Source: Xiphydria camelus
Taxonomy: Eukaryota; Arthropoda; Insecta; Hymenoptera; Xiphydriidae
Direction: 5' to 3'
DNA length: 64,000 bases
Assembly (NCBI GenBank): GCA_963678675.1
Contig: OY783191.1
Coordinates: 21,967,299 to 22,031,298, forward strand
Part shown: piece after piece, positions 25,601-40,600 of the stretch
How positions within the stretch are numbered: position 1 is the first letter of the stretch
Layout of the letters: each line of letters begins with the position of its first letter
The notes under the pieces: generated by a model
Seen by the model: the letters and a program-made list of their open reading frames with translations, nothing else
Database searches by the model: none
What the model was told of the DNA's origin: nothing
Program-made: the position numbers and the translations under genes

Positions 25601-28600
25601 ATTTTGCAGTGTTCGTTGGTTAAACAGAGAGCTTTTGCACCATCGTAATGATGCCAGACAAGTCTTTTATGACTATTTATGGTCTACATAACCAAATTAA
25701 AAAAGGTTTGGCTTTGCTCGATTCAGATATTTTTTATTCTATTCTGCAGTTTTTGAAGCCCTCTAGCGGAGCGTTGCACCGCTGTAGGCTAGCCAAAAAA
25801 GTGAAATTCGCATTTCCGGGGTACAAATTACGAAATAAACGGGTTTTCAACTTTGCGGAAATTGTCACAAAAAATCTGTCGCTAGCTCCCGTACTATGGA
25901 AGGCCCACTTACTGAACAGTCAGGAGTTACTGAACACTTTCATAGTATATCTCATTTTTCAAATTGAAACGATCTTAAATATTTAGGGAAATATTTTGTC
26001 CTTCATCTGTGCTTATTCTTCTATCTGGATCCCCCTGCATTGTCAATCTTCGAAATATAAAAATACTTAAAATTAAATGATTAAAAATGGCGAACTCACA
26101 CTTTCGACGGTTATGAGTGAGATTCCACCACCCGACCGCTCATGGCGTGAAAAATTGTCAGTGCTTCTAATAGCATAATATTAATCATGTAAGTATTAAT
26201 TCTACTTTAAAATACATGTGGGTTTACGTAATTGATTACAGCATCGACGGAAATTAATTAAAAGTGAAGAAATAATGGATTCAACAGAGGAAATTCCATT
26301 TCAGTTAGTGGGCCACGCTAGTTAGGTTATGTTGCACTTTGTGAACACATTTTTTTCAGTAAAGCTAACCTCATATTTTATCCAAATTTCTTTACAGTTA
26401 TACTTTGAGACTTCTGAAATGTCTTTTTTCAATCCATTTTCCTATTTTCATACATTTTTCTTCTCCTAGGGGTAAAATAAAAAAATTACACGTGGAAAAA
26501 TATACAGAAGCCCAGTTGCGAAAAGCTCTCACCGAAGTTAAGTTTGGAATTTCATTGGGGTGTTTCAAACAAAATTAAAAAAGAATTATTAGATGATCAG
26601 TTGCCTGTGATGAGTGAAGAAAATGGGACTAGAGCAATGACTGCAAGTAAAGAAAAAGTACCATTGACACCAAAAAAGCGTAAACTAGAAGAGTGATTAA
26701 GTCATTAATTATTTATATTCATGTTACTCCATAAAAAAGGTTATATTTTGGAATTAAATAAATGTTTTTTTTACTATTTTCTCTTCCTAATTGCATAAAA
26801 TACAAATTTTTCCTCCAGAGAGATTCAACTGTTCAGAAAGTACCACACCTGGTGCTCAGTTTCTACTACAATACATTTTGAAGTGTCCAGAAACTACTAC
26901 AAGGGAATATATTTTCTTAAAAATTCATTAATTACATATATTTCTTATTAAAGTTCAATATCAATTATTTCATACAACAGGGGGAACATTAATTAACTTA
27001 TGTATCAATCAGAATTGAAATTCAACTGAAAAATTTATTATGACAGTACTTCCAAAAGTTTTTCCTCCTCAAGTGTTCAGTAAGTGGGCCTTCCACGGCA
27101 TTCCCAAACTGCAGGCGAACCGCCGGTTGAAGCTCAACCTTCGGTCAACTGGACTTTATAATATCGGCCCTCTTAACCCATTTGCATTAAAGCGCGGAAA
27201 AATTCCATGAGCCCGCGACTGTCTTCTATCACCGAGTGCGGAATAATCCGCGAGCCCGCGACTGTCTTTTGTTACAAGTCGCTGAATATTCTTCAGACGC
27301 AATACGCTTTTCCAGTAGCTCAATTAGAGCCGCCTGGCGGCCAAATTTAACACTTTTTGTGAGCAGCTAGGTTGTTTGTCATATTCCGATACGTTTAAAA
27401 TGAGCTCCAAAAATCCGGGAAAAAATAAATCATGTCGCGTCTGTAGTGTTCTCGGGTGTTACTCACGTGATTCTGCAAATCCTGATTCGAGTTTTTATTC
27501 ATTCCCTGGAAAATCGTGGGAAAAGGAACGCAGACAAATTTGCGTGAACGCAGTACGTCGAACGACGTAAGTATGACCTGACAATTTATAGCAACTTACA
27601 CTACATTTTGGAAAATTTTCTAGTTTCAATTTAAATTTATCAACTAGATTATTTTCTATTATTTTTGAGAGATTTTCCTTGTTTTTTCTTTAATTATTTT
27701 AGGGAAGATGGAAAACCATGGGAACCAAACGGTAGAAAGAGTGATTCAACGAGCTAGAATTTTTTAAATTTTGGAGTATGTAAGCATGGATTAAACATGG
27801 CTTGTGTACTTGAGAATTTAAAATGACCAATTATCAAAAAGGAGCAAAGCCTTGTAGAATAATAAATGGAATACAAACAATTTATTGTTTAATCAACTTA
27901 CTTAACAACAATCATTAAATTATGTAGAATTGATAAATAAATAAATGTAAGCAATTTAACAAAACATTTGTTAAGCATCATAATTTTGAAAATAACAATT
28001 TTTAAAATATCATCGTTATCACTGTTTTTTGCAACATTATTATACATTTTTCAGGGAATATTTGTAAGAAAAGGAAGAAAATACTGGAAATAAAAATTTT
28101 CATTAGCTCGAATTACTTCATTAAGAAATGTCTCATTTCGATAAATCTTGAGTAATATGCAGTTTTTTGGGGAAAAAACAAACAAATTGCACACATTTAA
28201 TCTGATGTTTGTATCTGGGTATAGTACACGTGACTCTCCTTCAATGTAGGTAACATTGTTTTCAGAATTGAAAACGAAATATTGGACGTTAGATTTACAT
28301 GCAACTTGGTCAATAATTATCGTGTTTCTGCATGAGAAAGGACACTTAATTTCGACAAGCTCCAGTTCTGTATCATTTTTAAGGATCCCATCTGGGCTGC
28401 AAGCCAAAAATGGCTGTTTAACAGAAATAAGTAAACTAACATTTTCCTCTCGTACGTCGCTGACATGCTACCGGAACAACAGTTTAAGATCTCTTTTTTT
28501 TCATGTGTAAACATCTATTACGGCGGTATGAGGTTAAATCTCGGGAAATGGGACGGAAATGTGAAAGCGGATGTGACATCATAACCCATGCGCAGTGATT

Positions 28601-31600
28601 AGTGCGCAGCTACTTCAGCGCTTGCGACCTATAAGCTGGCATTACATTTTCATGTTGATGATGTCGATATAGTAAATCGCTATACAATATATTGCCGATA
28701 CTTTGCCGATGGCAGCGAATTTGATGGTTAGAGTTGGCTTGAGAAGAGTGCGCTGTGTGTGCTGAGTGAGAGCGAAAAATATTATAGTCTGATTTCCCGA
28801 TAGCTGTTAATTCGGGAGATCGAAGCGCCTAACCTCGAAATCGTGAATTTGCGAATACAAGGTATCGGCAATATAGGTATCAAAGCTTGTTTCGTTTGGG
28901 CGTAAACATAAGATACATGTAAATTTGTGCAGTGAATTAATCCACTCCGATTGAAGCTGCCAGTAAGTATTATTAAAGAATTTTCCTGTAAATATTAAAT
29001 GCTGTACTGTGCGGTGTTATTAGAATATTTTGAGGTTACGGAATATTGTCATGACATATATATATATAATATAATTATATAATTGATTTAATGAATAAAA
29101 AAATATATTCCTTATTCACAGAAATGGGTAAAAATTCAGCAGAATATCAGCGAGAGTACAGCAAACGGAAACGTGAAGAACAGTTGAGAGCTGGGCGAGT
29201 GGAACCACGAAAGGCTGCTCGAACTAGTAGTGAGCGATCACGAGATTGGAGAGCACGTATTGCTAATTCTGCTCTGGATTCTGCGCCATCCACAATTCGA
29301 TTAACTCAGGTTCCACAAATCATAAGCCACGCTACGTTAAGACCTCCAGTATTAGGATTTAATATAGGACCGTCGACATCAATGGCCATTGTCGGGAATT
29401 TCGTAGAAAATCCAAGTTCCAATGCATGTGAAGCACAAGCTGCTACAGCTGACGACGGCTAAGAAGATGAAATTAATAACGATTACGTGGATTATTCAAA
29501 ACACACTAAAGCCCACGATGAGTTCAAGAAGAAATTCCTTGATACTAACTCCAGTGCAGTGTGCAGCGTATGTGATCGACTATGGTATGACACAAACATA
29601 ATAAATATTTTTTACAGTTATAAGATTTTAAATTGTTTGAAATTACTTCGATTACAGATACCAATATTCACAAATTCCAATCACATTTCCGTTCCATAGT
29701 TTTTGTTTTAATAATTTTCTTCAACCGAATATACCCACATCACTTCCACGCTACATTTTCGTATACAAAAATCGCGGCGTTCGAAATTTCAAATTTCCTC
29801 TCGATTCTTCCCAACTTCCCTCGAAGAATTTCCACGAAAAACTCACGGTACTTTACGCGGAATTCATATCGGAAACGCGCGAAAAATGCGAGTGCAGGTA
29901 CGGTAGGCGGAAAAAAAAAAAAGAGTTAGTCATTCTAACTTGCAATAGATGTGTAAACATCTGGCAGAACAATGTTGCGTGAAAGTGATGTGGGTATATT
30001 CGGTTACAGAAAATTATGAAAACAAAATGATCATCATTTTGTTTTAATAGTTTTCTGTAATCGAAAATACCCACATCACTTTCACGCAACATTGTTCTGC
30101 CAGATGTTTACACATCTATTGTTTTTTATCTGCGAAAAAACATTTCTAGAGGGTGAAATTAACCCTCAAAGTTGAGAGTTCCTAGGAGTGATTGCTGGTT
30201 TTCACATACTTGTTTTCGAAATTTATCGAGTTTGACTGGCTGTAAATGTGCAGTGATAACAAGGCTTGTCATTCCGAATGTTAATAACTTGCTTTTCTCC
30301 CATTTATTTCCTAAGGAACTGTAAAATTTCGCCAATGAAACAGTGGGATGTCCATTAGCTGCCGGCAGCTTGCTCACAAAAAGTATCATAAAAATCCGCG
30401 GCGTGGCGTGCGCATCGCCTCAGCTTTCTACTGGAGAGGCGTATACATTCTGAACGAGTTTTACTTTTGTTGTGAAAATCTTTCTAACTGCCACTATGAG
30501 TAAGTGCTATTATTGTTTCGACAAACGATAGTTGGAATTCTAAATATCAGTCCTTACCGCTCAGTATTATCACGATCTAAATATGTGCATACCTCATTAA
30601 TATAGGGTCAATCTCGCCATCAGATGGGCGGTATATAGGGTGTTTCGTAATTACGGTTCATAACTTCAGGGTGTAATTCCTTGCAATATTTTAAGAAAAA
30701 AATTCACAGATCTCGCAATCTTTGCAACTATCGGGGACATTGAAAATGATACGAAAAATATATAAATGATATTGTTATTAACTATGTATTACAATGCAAA
30801 AAAGATATATAATCATATAATAGTATATTGTATATTTACCGCGATATTACAAAGTAATTTTTTGTTTGTTTTACGAATACAATGAACAGGAAATATATAA
30901 ACTATTACAATACTTATAATATACATTGGGGTGGTACGTCAGATTATGTTAGTTTATCATGTTTTAAGAATCGTCACCAAAGATCAGGTCGATACCAAAT
31001 TTTCTAGAGGTCGCTCACGAATTTTGAAAATTCAAAAACAGTGAAAAATCGAATTTTTTTCATAAAATTTTTTTTTCTTTCTACTTCGAATACAACATAC
31101 ATCTCTAATACTAATCGAATATAAAATTACTCTGTTTCGTAAACCTCATTTTCTATATAATTCTCAAACTCAATATCCTCGTCGCTGTCGTAAATCATGA
31201 CATCATTTTCAGCTCCGAATTATCCTCCTCCTCCTCCTCCTCCGGAATTCAAAGAAGCTTTAGTCATTTTTCTGATTTCACGCTAGCAAACTCGAAAAGT
31301 AGGTACCTTTATTGATAATAAAGATCTCTCTATTAAGTATATAAAATAGTTTTTCCTCACTCATGCCCATTTCGAGGCCTTTTAGAGCCTATTTTTAGAC
31401 CGTAAGATGGCGTTTTCCCGCGTAACACCGACCGGGAGTCCGCAGGCTGTCAAAAGATTGTTTAGTCCGAAGTGGGTTCTTTTTCCAAACTGATAAACGC
31501 AACGTGAAATGAGCCGTGTTTACTTCTGTTTGTTTTGTTTTGAGAAATGTGCATTTGTGAGGAAAAATAGTATATGTCATTCGGCTGAAATCCTCGGATT

Positions 31601-34600
31601 TTTAAGACTGTGTTTAATTAGGTCGTAGTACGAGGCATGGTTTGGGGATGAGGCTCGCCGAAGGCTTAATTAAACAGTTACGGCCTAATTAAAGTAGTAT
31701 GGTCATTCTCCAAAGTGATCGTTGAGTGTCCGTAAAAAAAGTCATCAAAAAACTATGATTTATAATTGAAAATTCTCTTTGTGAATTATAAAATTTATGA
31801 CCATAAGAATTAGTCGATTATTTTGATTATTTTTCACTTATTATTCAAATAATGTGTCTCCTTTGACTAGCGTCTTTTTTATTATCAATGGGCTCGTGGC
31901 CCAGTAAGGAAAACCACGATACACTCAAACATTTGAGTGTATCGTGGGGTAAACGAGATTTGAAATGCACGCTTGAACCCACTCCACTGACGCAACGTTG
32001 CCGCATCTACTCGACACGCTATTTCCGATCACCGAGAAGCAGAAATTAGTTATAATTAAAGTATGAAACGGTCAATAATTTCCATCAATGGTTGTAAATT
32101 TTTGTTTTTTTTCCCCGTTTTTTGATATTTTTTTATATTTTAATGTTGGATCTTACATACAAACCCCGAAAAATGTGATTTGCCCATAAGACTCTGGGTT
32201 ATTTCCTACTCGGTAATTAATTTTTATCAAACATACTAAACGGTCAATCTACCACAAATTGCACCAGGAGGTTTCTATTGATATTAACTTGCATACAAAA
32301 TTATTTCATATTTTAATCTTGGAAATCGATTCGTGACCATACTACTTTAAACACATTCTGAAAAAACCTCGAATTTCCACCTTATTTCGATATCCGCTGC
32401 CTCATTCATTGATATACCCAACATCCGACCAAACAGATCACGTTGCGTACGAACCTCGTGTACTTTATTATTAATTGTTACTTTTTGTTCGTTATTACAG
32501 CTTGCAAAATTCGAAATTTTATTTTGTTTGATTGGTGCTTCGAATCTGCTAACGTCTTGCGAACATTCGGATATACATAAGTCTTGCATTGCCCGTCCAT
32601 TTTCTTCTATATTTAAAAGAAAATCAATCACGGGTTCCGATGCATGACGATCTGTTTTAATATTAAATAAAAAATTTTCCTTAATTTCCAAGCAATTGAA
32701 AGGATTCATATTCTGTTTAAGAGCAGCGATAAATGCAGCTAAATTTTTGGAGTCATCGTGATCGTGTGTTGTTCCAAAACTGATGTTATATCCTGAATTT
32801 TTATGCCGCGTGCCTCAATGGAAAGATTTTCAAACGTAAATAAAAAAAATTTTCGTTCCACAGACAGAACATCATACATTATGGTTATACTGGAAGTTCA
32901 AACATGATAGTGATATTCTACGAATATTTAACATTCTTAATATCATTTTAATAGAAATAAAATTAGTCGTTATATCTTTTCATCAATAAAATTATTTACT
33001 TATGTACGTGCCAGAGCAGCCAAGCCGTTCACACCGATCATACGCATTTGTATCGTTCGGTTCTCGCCGAGTTAAAGTAGTATGGTCATGAATCGATTTC
33101 CAAGATTTAAATATGAAATAATTATGTATGCAAGCTAATATCAATACAAACCTCCTGGTGCAATTTGGGGTAGATTGACCGTTTAGTATGTCTGATAAAA
33201 ATTGATTACCGAGTAGAAAATAACCCAGTCTTATGGGCAAGACACATATCTTGGGGTTTGTATGTAAAATCCAAGATTAAAATATAAAAAATATACCAAA
33301 AAACGGGGGAAAAAAACAAAAATTTACACCTATTGATGAAAATTATTGACCGTTTGATACCTTAGTTATAACTAATTTCTGCTTCTCGGTATTCGGAAAT
33401 AGCGCGTCGAGTAGATGCGGCAACGTCGCGTCAGTGGAGTGGGTTCACAAGCGTGCATTTCAGATCTCGTTTTCCCCACGATACACTCAAACGTTTGAGT
33501 GTATCGTGGTTTTCTCTACTGGGCCACAAGCCCATTGATAATATGCGTTGCCATACATAAAAAGACGCTAGTCAAAGGAGGCACATTATTTGAATAATAA
33601 GTGATAAATAATCAAAATAATCGACTAATTCTTATGGTCATAAATTTTATAATTCACAAAGAGAATTTTCAACTATAAATCATAGTTTTTTGATGACTTT
33701 TTTTACGGACACTCAACGATCACTTTGGAGAGTGACCATACTACTTTAAGTGTTTCTTCAAGCTCGTTCTTCTTTCTTCGTCCCGCGTGGCTGCCTCACC
33801 ACCCGTACCATTACATAGTACAATCACCCCTACCCGCTCTCAGTCTACTACACATACAGATGGTCGAGAGCGCTAGAGGGAAGCACGCACGAGACCGTTG
33901 TTGAGTCTGAGCGCAGGCGCGGAGACGGCGATGCCGGTTGGTAGACTCGTCTATTCGATTACGCGGCTCCTACAACTTACGATGTAGCGCGAAGGATACT
34001 GTACACAAATGCAAGAGCTCTTGTCGTTGTTAACAAAACGTTCGTTTATTTACACGAGGAATCTATTTCTCTGAGCTTAAGCTGGAACGTCTGCTCTAGT
34101 CGGAAGGCTAGCGAACAGTGAGAGCGAGCGACTCTCCCAAGCTTGCTACGTGCTAAGCGTCTAGTGACTCCGAGCTAGGGATGCGTTCCGCTGAGCACGC
34201 TGCTTGTTGGGAGTGCTGCTTGAGCTGGCGCCGAGAGGTGTCGCCACTGCTCCGCTACACCGTCTAAAATTTCGTGATGCTGTCTTGTCGAAAACCTAGA
34301 AATCTCCCCCCACATATACGGGAACATAAACATTTTCAATGTTAAAAACTTATATAAACATGTGTCGGGTGACGCTTATATTCCGAGATATAGGTTGTTG
34401 AAGATGTCGAAAAAAATCAATATTTTTGCACATAAAGCTTGAATGGTCGTTCTCAAAATTTTGGAGTTAATTTAACCTAAAGTCTGTTGTGTATAAAACA
34501 CCCGTATTAGATGAAAATGAATTAAGAAATCGAATAATTCAAGGTTGCAATGTCATACGAAATACTCCGGGAATTTTTGGATGTGTGAGGCAATCAATGA

Positions 34601-37600
34601 TGAGACGATTGGAACTGTATTTTATCAGAAGGTGGTCATTTTCCACATTTGCTCCGATTAGTGTAGGAATATGTAATACATACAATATTTTTGTGATTGT
34701 TCTCTGTAATACCTGAGCGTTTTTCTAACAATCAGTTAATATTAAGTAAAAAATGGAAGTTTTACTTTTTACGAAGAAAACGTCGGGCGACTCACGCCTA
34801 AGTACGCCACTGGCTTCAAATAAAAATTAACTTTACACTAGAAATGTATCTCTTTATTAACGCATCAATAAATGACAAACGTCGGTATCCCTTCCGTGTG
34901 GATTGAGCGCGCCACTTCCGCTCCACGCCACCACTACGCCAATCCCACGCCACCACCACGCACCCATTCTGTGTGAATTAGCCCTTAAGGTCCACTTTCG
35001 CATATGCCTTCCTTCATTTTTTTTTGATGCGAAATGAATACACGATATTTGTTGTTTAAGATTGATTTATTGTGTTATATATGAACCGTTCTGCTCTATT
35101 ACCTTCTTCCATCTCTCAGGAAGCCTCATTATGCCCTCTTTCCAAAATTGTTGAAGCTTACTTGCAAAATATTCATCAAGGTACGTTTTTATTTCGTTTA
35201 CGGATTTGAAATATTTACCACGGAGATAATTTTTTAACGAGAGAAACAAGTAATAATCGGATGGAGCAAGGTCTAGGGAGGACGGATTATGGGGTAGAAC
35301 ATCCCAATCAAACTGCAATAGTTTTTGTGTTACAGCCATCGCAACATGCGGTCTTGCGTTGTCGTGATGAAAAACGACGCCTCATCGGTTCGCCAATTTT
35401 GGCAGTTTTTCTGCTATGGCTGCTTTCAATTGATCGAGTTGATTCCAATACTTGTCAGAATTGATCGTTTCACCTTAAGGAAGGAGCTCATAGTAAACTA
35501 CACCTTTCCAGTCCCACCAAATGCACAAAAGAACTTTCTTCGGATGAAGTCCAGGCTTCGCAACAATTGAAGGTGTATTTGCCTTAGACCAAGTGAGTTT
35601 TCGATACACATTTTCATATTAAATCCAAGTCTCGTCTCCAGTGACAAGACTCTTTAAGAAAGGATTTCTTTCATGTCGCTGAAGAAGCAAATCGCACGTA
35701 GAGACGCGGCCCATAAGGTTGGTCTCCATCAATAGGCGTGGAACCCAAACTTCACACTTATTCACATATCCCATCTTGATTAAATGCTTATGTACCGTTG
35801 TCCTGGGAATGTTGGTGGCATCCACTATCTCATGCACACTATATCGCGGATTTTCAGCGAACATGCTCTTGATAAGTTCTGTATCCGTTGTTGCTGGGCG
35901 GCCGCTGCGGTCTTCATCTTTTAAGTCGAAATTGCTAGCTCTAAATTTTGTAAACCAACTGCGGACAGTTTCACTAGTCGTAGTACCATCCCCGTAAACG
36001 GTGCAAATCTCGCCTGCAGTGTCCTTTACACTATTGCCTTTTTTAAAGCAATGAAGCATAACATGCCGCAAATGCTTCTTTTGGCTATCCATATTGAACG
36101 GCGTAGAAAAAAATCTTAAAGGGACTTTGTCACTAACGAAACGTACTGTGCAGCCCGCTGTAACTCTACGTTTCGCATGGCCACACCGTTGTCGCCAACC
36201 GCGTGGTGGCGCAAGTGTTGCTGGCCCGGCTGAAAGCGGGTGAATGAGGTGTGAATGAAGGGACTTGAGTGCAATGAAGAATTACTCCATTTTATAATAA
36301 ATATGTAGAGATAAGGAATTTTATGAAGTAATAAAAATAGTCCAGTAAATGTTCGAACGAATTTTATATGAGCCAGCGCAGCCAACAGCCAGCAACAGCC
36401 AATACAGGGCCAGCGTGTAGGGCGCCACGTAGCGGATTAGTGACTGGCGACAAAGCGTGGTCAAATATATCTAATGGGAATACGTGTAAGTTGCAGGGGA
36501 CTGGTACTGTGAAAGAGCTCTGGAGCGACTGAAATCGATCCCATAAACAGCTTACAGATAAGCCCGCATGTTTATATAAACATAGCCGGCTGGAGTCATT
36601 CATAGCGTGGCGCAAGCGACTTCAGACCTTTCCTATTTTCCTCACCGTGTCCATACCCTTCCAATTAGAATCTTGAAATTGCCTTCATTAGACAGAGAAA
36701 ATTGCAATCTACAAAATGACACCAAGATTAGCTCCCTCTACGCCCAGTCAGACGCCCAGGGGTCGCGACCGAACATTCGTTACATTTTGAAGTTTCGTGC
36801 ACTCCTACCTCAGAAAACTGATTCCTTAAACATTTCCAATGTTAAAAATCTAGGCGTGGCATGCAAAAAAAGGAGGCTAGGGTGTCACCTACACCCCACG
36901 TAAGCAACGAAGGGTTAACAATTTTTTTATGTTAGAGCATATTACAAACAACAGTTTACCGTAAAAAAAAAGATTTTTTGACGAAAAGTGGTCAATTTTT
37001 GTGTACCATCTCATCTTAAAATTGATTGTTTTAAATTTGTGCTCACTACTGTGTATATACTTTTTTACAAAAGTCAAATATACTCACAATGAACCGTGAG
37101 AGTTGCGCTAGCAGAAATAGCACCAACGCCATTTTCAGCATCACAGATATAGGTCCCTTGATCTTGAGCCGTAACTCTCTCAATGCGTAGACTCTTGTCG
37201 TCGGTAATGTGAGCTCTGCCGATGGGCATCTTTCCATCGTTTCGTCGCCACAGTATTTCCGGAGGCGGATCTCCTCCAACGCGGCAAGCAAACTCAGCTG
37301 TTTGTTCCGTCAATATTGTTTGATTCGTAGGCATCGCGACGAAATAAGGTTTCACTGTAAACAGAAGTGATCGATGAATATGTAATTACTTATACTTTAG
37401 TCGCGTATACGGCAGTTTGCATAAATGATTGTGTGGTTCGAATAACTCGAATTCTAATAATAATAAAAAATCGTCTATAGGCCACCTCTTGCTTTTTGAC
37501 AACTTCAAACGTTAAAATATATCTTAAGTCATTTTGAAGCAATTACGTGCATATCTTAAGAATTTATGTTACTCTTCCATCGATGTTTCATCTCGTTACG

Positions 37601-40600
37601 TTTAAAAGTATTCGGCTAATATGAAATATAAAAGGTTCACTTTTCATATTTAAAGCATTTATTTGGATGTGTATAGAATTCACAATACTCGGGAATTATA
37701 TAAATTGATAGAGAAAAGTAAATACTTCGTAAAATTAACCTTTAATTACCGCTGTAAATCATGATAATTCAGGAATAACTTTATCAACTGCAGGCCCTTT
37801 ATTTCTTCCTATGTTGAACACACCATTCTTATAACACAGTCACACACAAAAAAAGTGGGGTATACTTTTGATGCGATATATGTTATCCATAGTAATTTTG
37901 CCTCCTGATCACGAATCCGTTGTCAAAATTTGGCCATCACATCACATTTTTTTTAATCTCAAAAAACCAGCCATTGATCATGATTTTCAAAAAGTTAATG
38001 GATTTAAACCAAATTCGGTGTATAGGGGGTTTTTTGGGTCGCTGATTACGAATCTGAAGTCGGATTTCAAAAATTCAAGATGGCAGACCCAATATGGCGG
38101 ACGAGATTGAATCCGTCATCTTGAATTTTTGAAATCTGACTTCAGATTCGTGATCAGCGACTCAAAAAACCACCTATACCGAATTTGGTTTAACTCCATT
38201 AACTTTTTGAAAATCATAATCTCTGGCTGGTTTTTTGAGATTAAAAAAATGTGACGTGATGGCCAAATTTTGTCAAAATTACTACGGATAACATATATCG
38301 CATCAAAAGTATACCCCACTTTTTTTGTGTGACTGTGTAATTAACGAGTAGGTACTGGCCGGAATACAATCAGCAAAGATGGGTCGAGAGCACTTCTAGC
38401 CAAGCAAACCCCGGAGCTTAGAAAGAGAGAGTTCTCTGTAGATTTTTGTCCCGCTTTCCCTTTATATTCATAAGAAGAATTGCTATGTTCAACATAATAC
38501 AGTTGATGTTACGTCTATTGTAATTATGAAGATTAGTCATAAATTATTATAATATGATCTATTTCGATAAAGTAGAATTCAAACAAGATTCCGGTTGTCA
38601 AGATTAAATTACTTCTTTATATTTTATTAGGTTTCTTATATAAATAAATGTTGCATTTTATAAAATGTTTAATATTCTATATACCGTGAACAGTTAGAGT
38701 TGCCACTGCCGATTCCTTAACACCAACCATATTCTGAGCTACGCACTGGTACTTTCCTTGATCAGTTTGTCTGACGTCAGAGATCATTAAATTTCCACCA
38801 TCCACCAAAGTGATTCTGGAACATAAAGAAGAAGTGATTGTGATGGTAAGAGGTAATCCTGTAATGATCAATTAAGCAACAGATGCCATTTTAGGATACG
38901 GTGGCAGTGTACAAACTTCTATTTGACAATTCAATGCAAAAAAATGTTAAATATTATAAAAAATAAAATTATGTTAGAAGGAAAGAGTTCATTACATAAT
39001 TATTGTTAAATTATTTGATATGCGGCAAAAGTAATAGCCGATTTCTTGGTGATATAATCATTAAAAAATGCTCAAACTTTACTCTTTCTTCTAATAAATA
39101 TCTACTGTCTATATCGCGTATTCCAAAAGCATACTATATTTATACACGGTGAGTTGTCTAAGAGATAGGATTTGTGTGTGGCCTAAAGTGCAGCAGCCCT
39201 TATCATAAAAAGAGACTTAACCAAGCAGGGGGGAAATAATGAGTTAGCCTGCTGTTGAATACTCTATATAGATTTGTTTTTACAGCCTAATTTTTTCGAT
39301 TTCATTGTTAGGAACCAGAGTAGTGATAGAAAAATAGAGGCAGGGCACTATAATTTATTGTAGTTGCACTGAGATGTATCTTCTACTATAAATATGGAAC
39401 TTGAAGCAGAAACGTTGTCAAAAATCACATTCAATAGCCGCAAGAATTTTCATATCCTTAGAAAAGCTTATTTGAAAAAAATTTACCTAAAAAATGTTCA
39501 TTTCAAGCCTATTAATTTAACCTTCCTAAGTCGCTCGGGTCATTTCTGACCTGTAGCATATTAATTTTGTTAATAACACCAAGACCGCACACGATACATA
39601 CTTATGGGTTAGTGACTTTATTTGTATAGTCTATAGAGAAATACTGGTGATTTTAATTTTTGAAAAATCGATCAGGAGTACTTACGATAAAAATAGTTAC
39701 ACGGAGGTTATTCGGGTCAAAAATGACCCAATGCTTTTGTGCGGCGATTTTCGCATATTTCGTGTTTAGACTGACAAGACTAAATAACGTATCATAACAT
39801 GCTTATTATTATACATATATAGGACGAGCAAAATAAAGTACTCGCGTGAGTTACATAGCAGCAACGATGTTGTTTGTTGCAGAGCTGCTGCTCACAGCAG
39901 CTCGCAGATCCGAACTTGTTCGCGCTTGACTTTGACGCTTCCTTCTTTCTTCGATTATTCTATCAGTTATTCAACGAACGTTCACGCAGCAGGGTGCATT
40001 TTTAGTTCGTCAAAACTTTTAAACTTGAAAATTAAATCTGAAGTGGTACCTCCTTCTTCTACATCTCAAATTATTCTGTTAGAAGGATAACCTGAGTATG
40101 AAAGGTAAAATAGATAAAAAATTATCTTAAAGAAGGTTAAATTTTAAACCCTGGAAGGATAATTTTTGATCTACTTTACCTTTCGTACTCAGATTATCCT
40201 TCTAACAGAATAATTTTTAATCTTTTTTTTTTTCTCAGTGTAGGCGCGAAGAAAAGAGGACGTTGCTACGTGTGCGAGAAAACCGACAACAAATCTTTTT
40301 ACAAATGTCACCGTTGCCAAAATTTTATTTGTAAGGGTCATCTAGTGCAAACACATATGTGCTTCAGGTGCTCATAATGGTTTTTCTATAGCACATTATA
40401 GGACAAAATCATCACTAGTTAGATGTAAGCGTTCTGAAAAAAAATAATTTTATGTATATTCGAAAAGCAATATTTTTTCATTTAAATACGTATCCAGTAT
40501 TTAGAAGTAAGTAATCAATACCAAAGTGTATTAAAAATGGAGCAATAAATAGTAACGAACGTGTTATTATATATGTGGGTCATTTTTGACCCAAACAGCC

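Larger units (their letters stand above)
5921..37087 (-). other. robo1: robo Ig3-Ig4 intron, 31 kb of nested mobile elements
   Basis: It is bounded by the donor at 37087 and acceptor at 5921. No host exon is recognised inside. Content is dominated by TIR elements, palindromes and fragments listed separately. The stretches 5930-6530 and 9628-9825 are AT-rich with nothing recognised. Confidence 0.85.
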
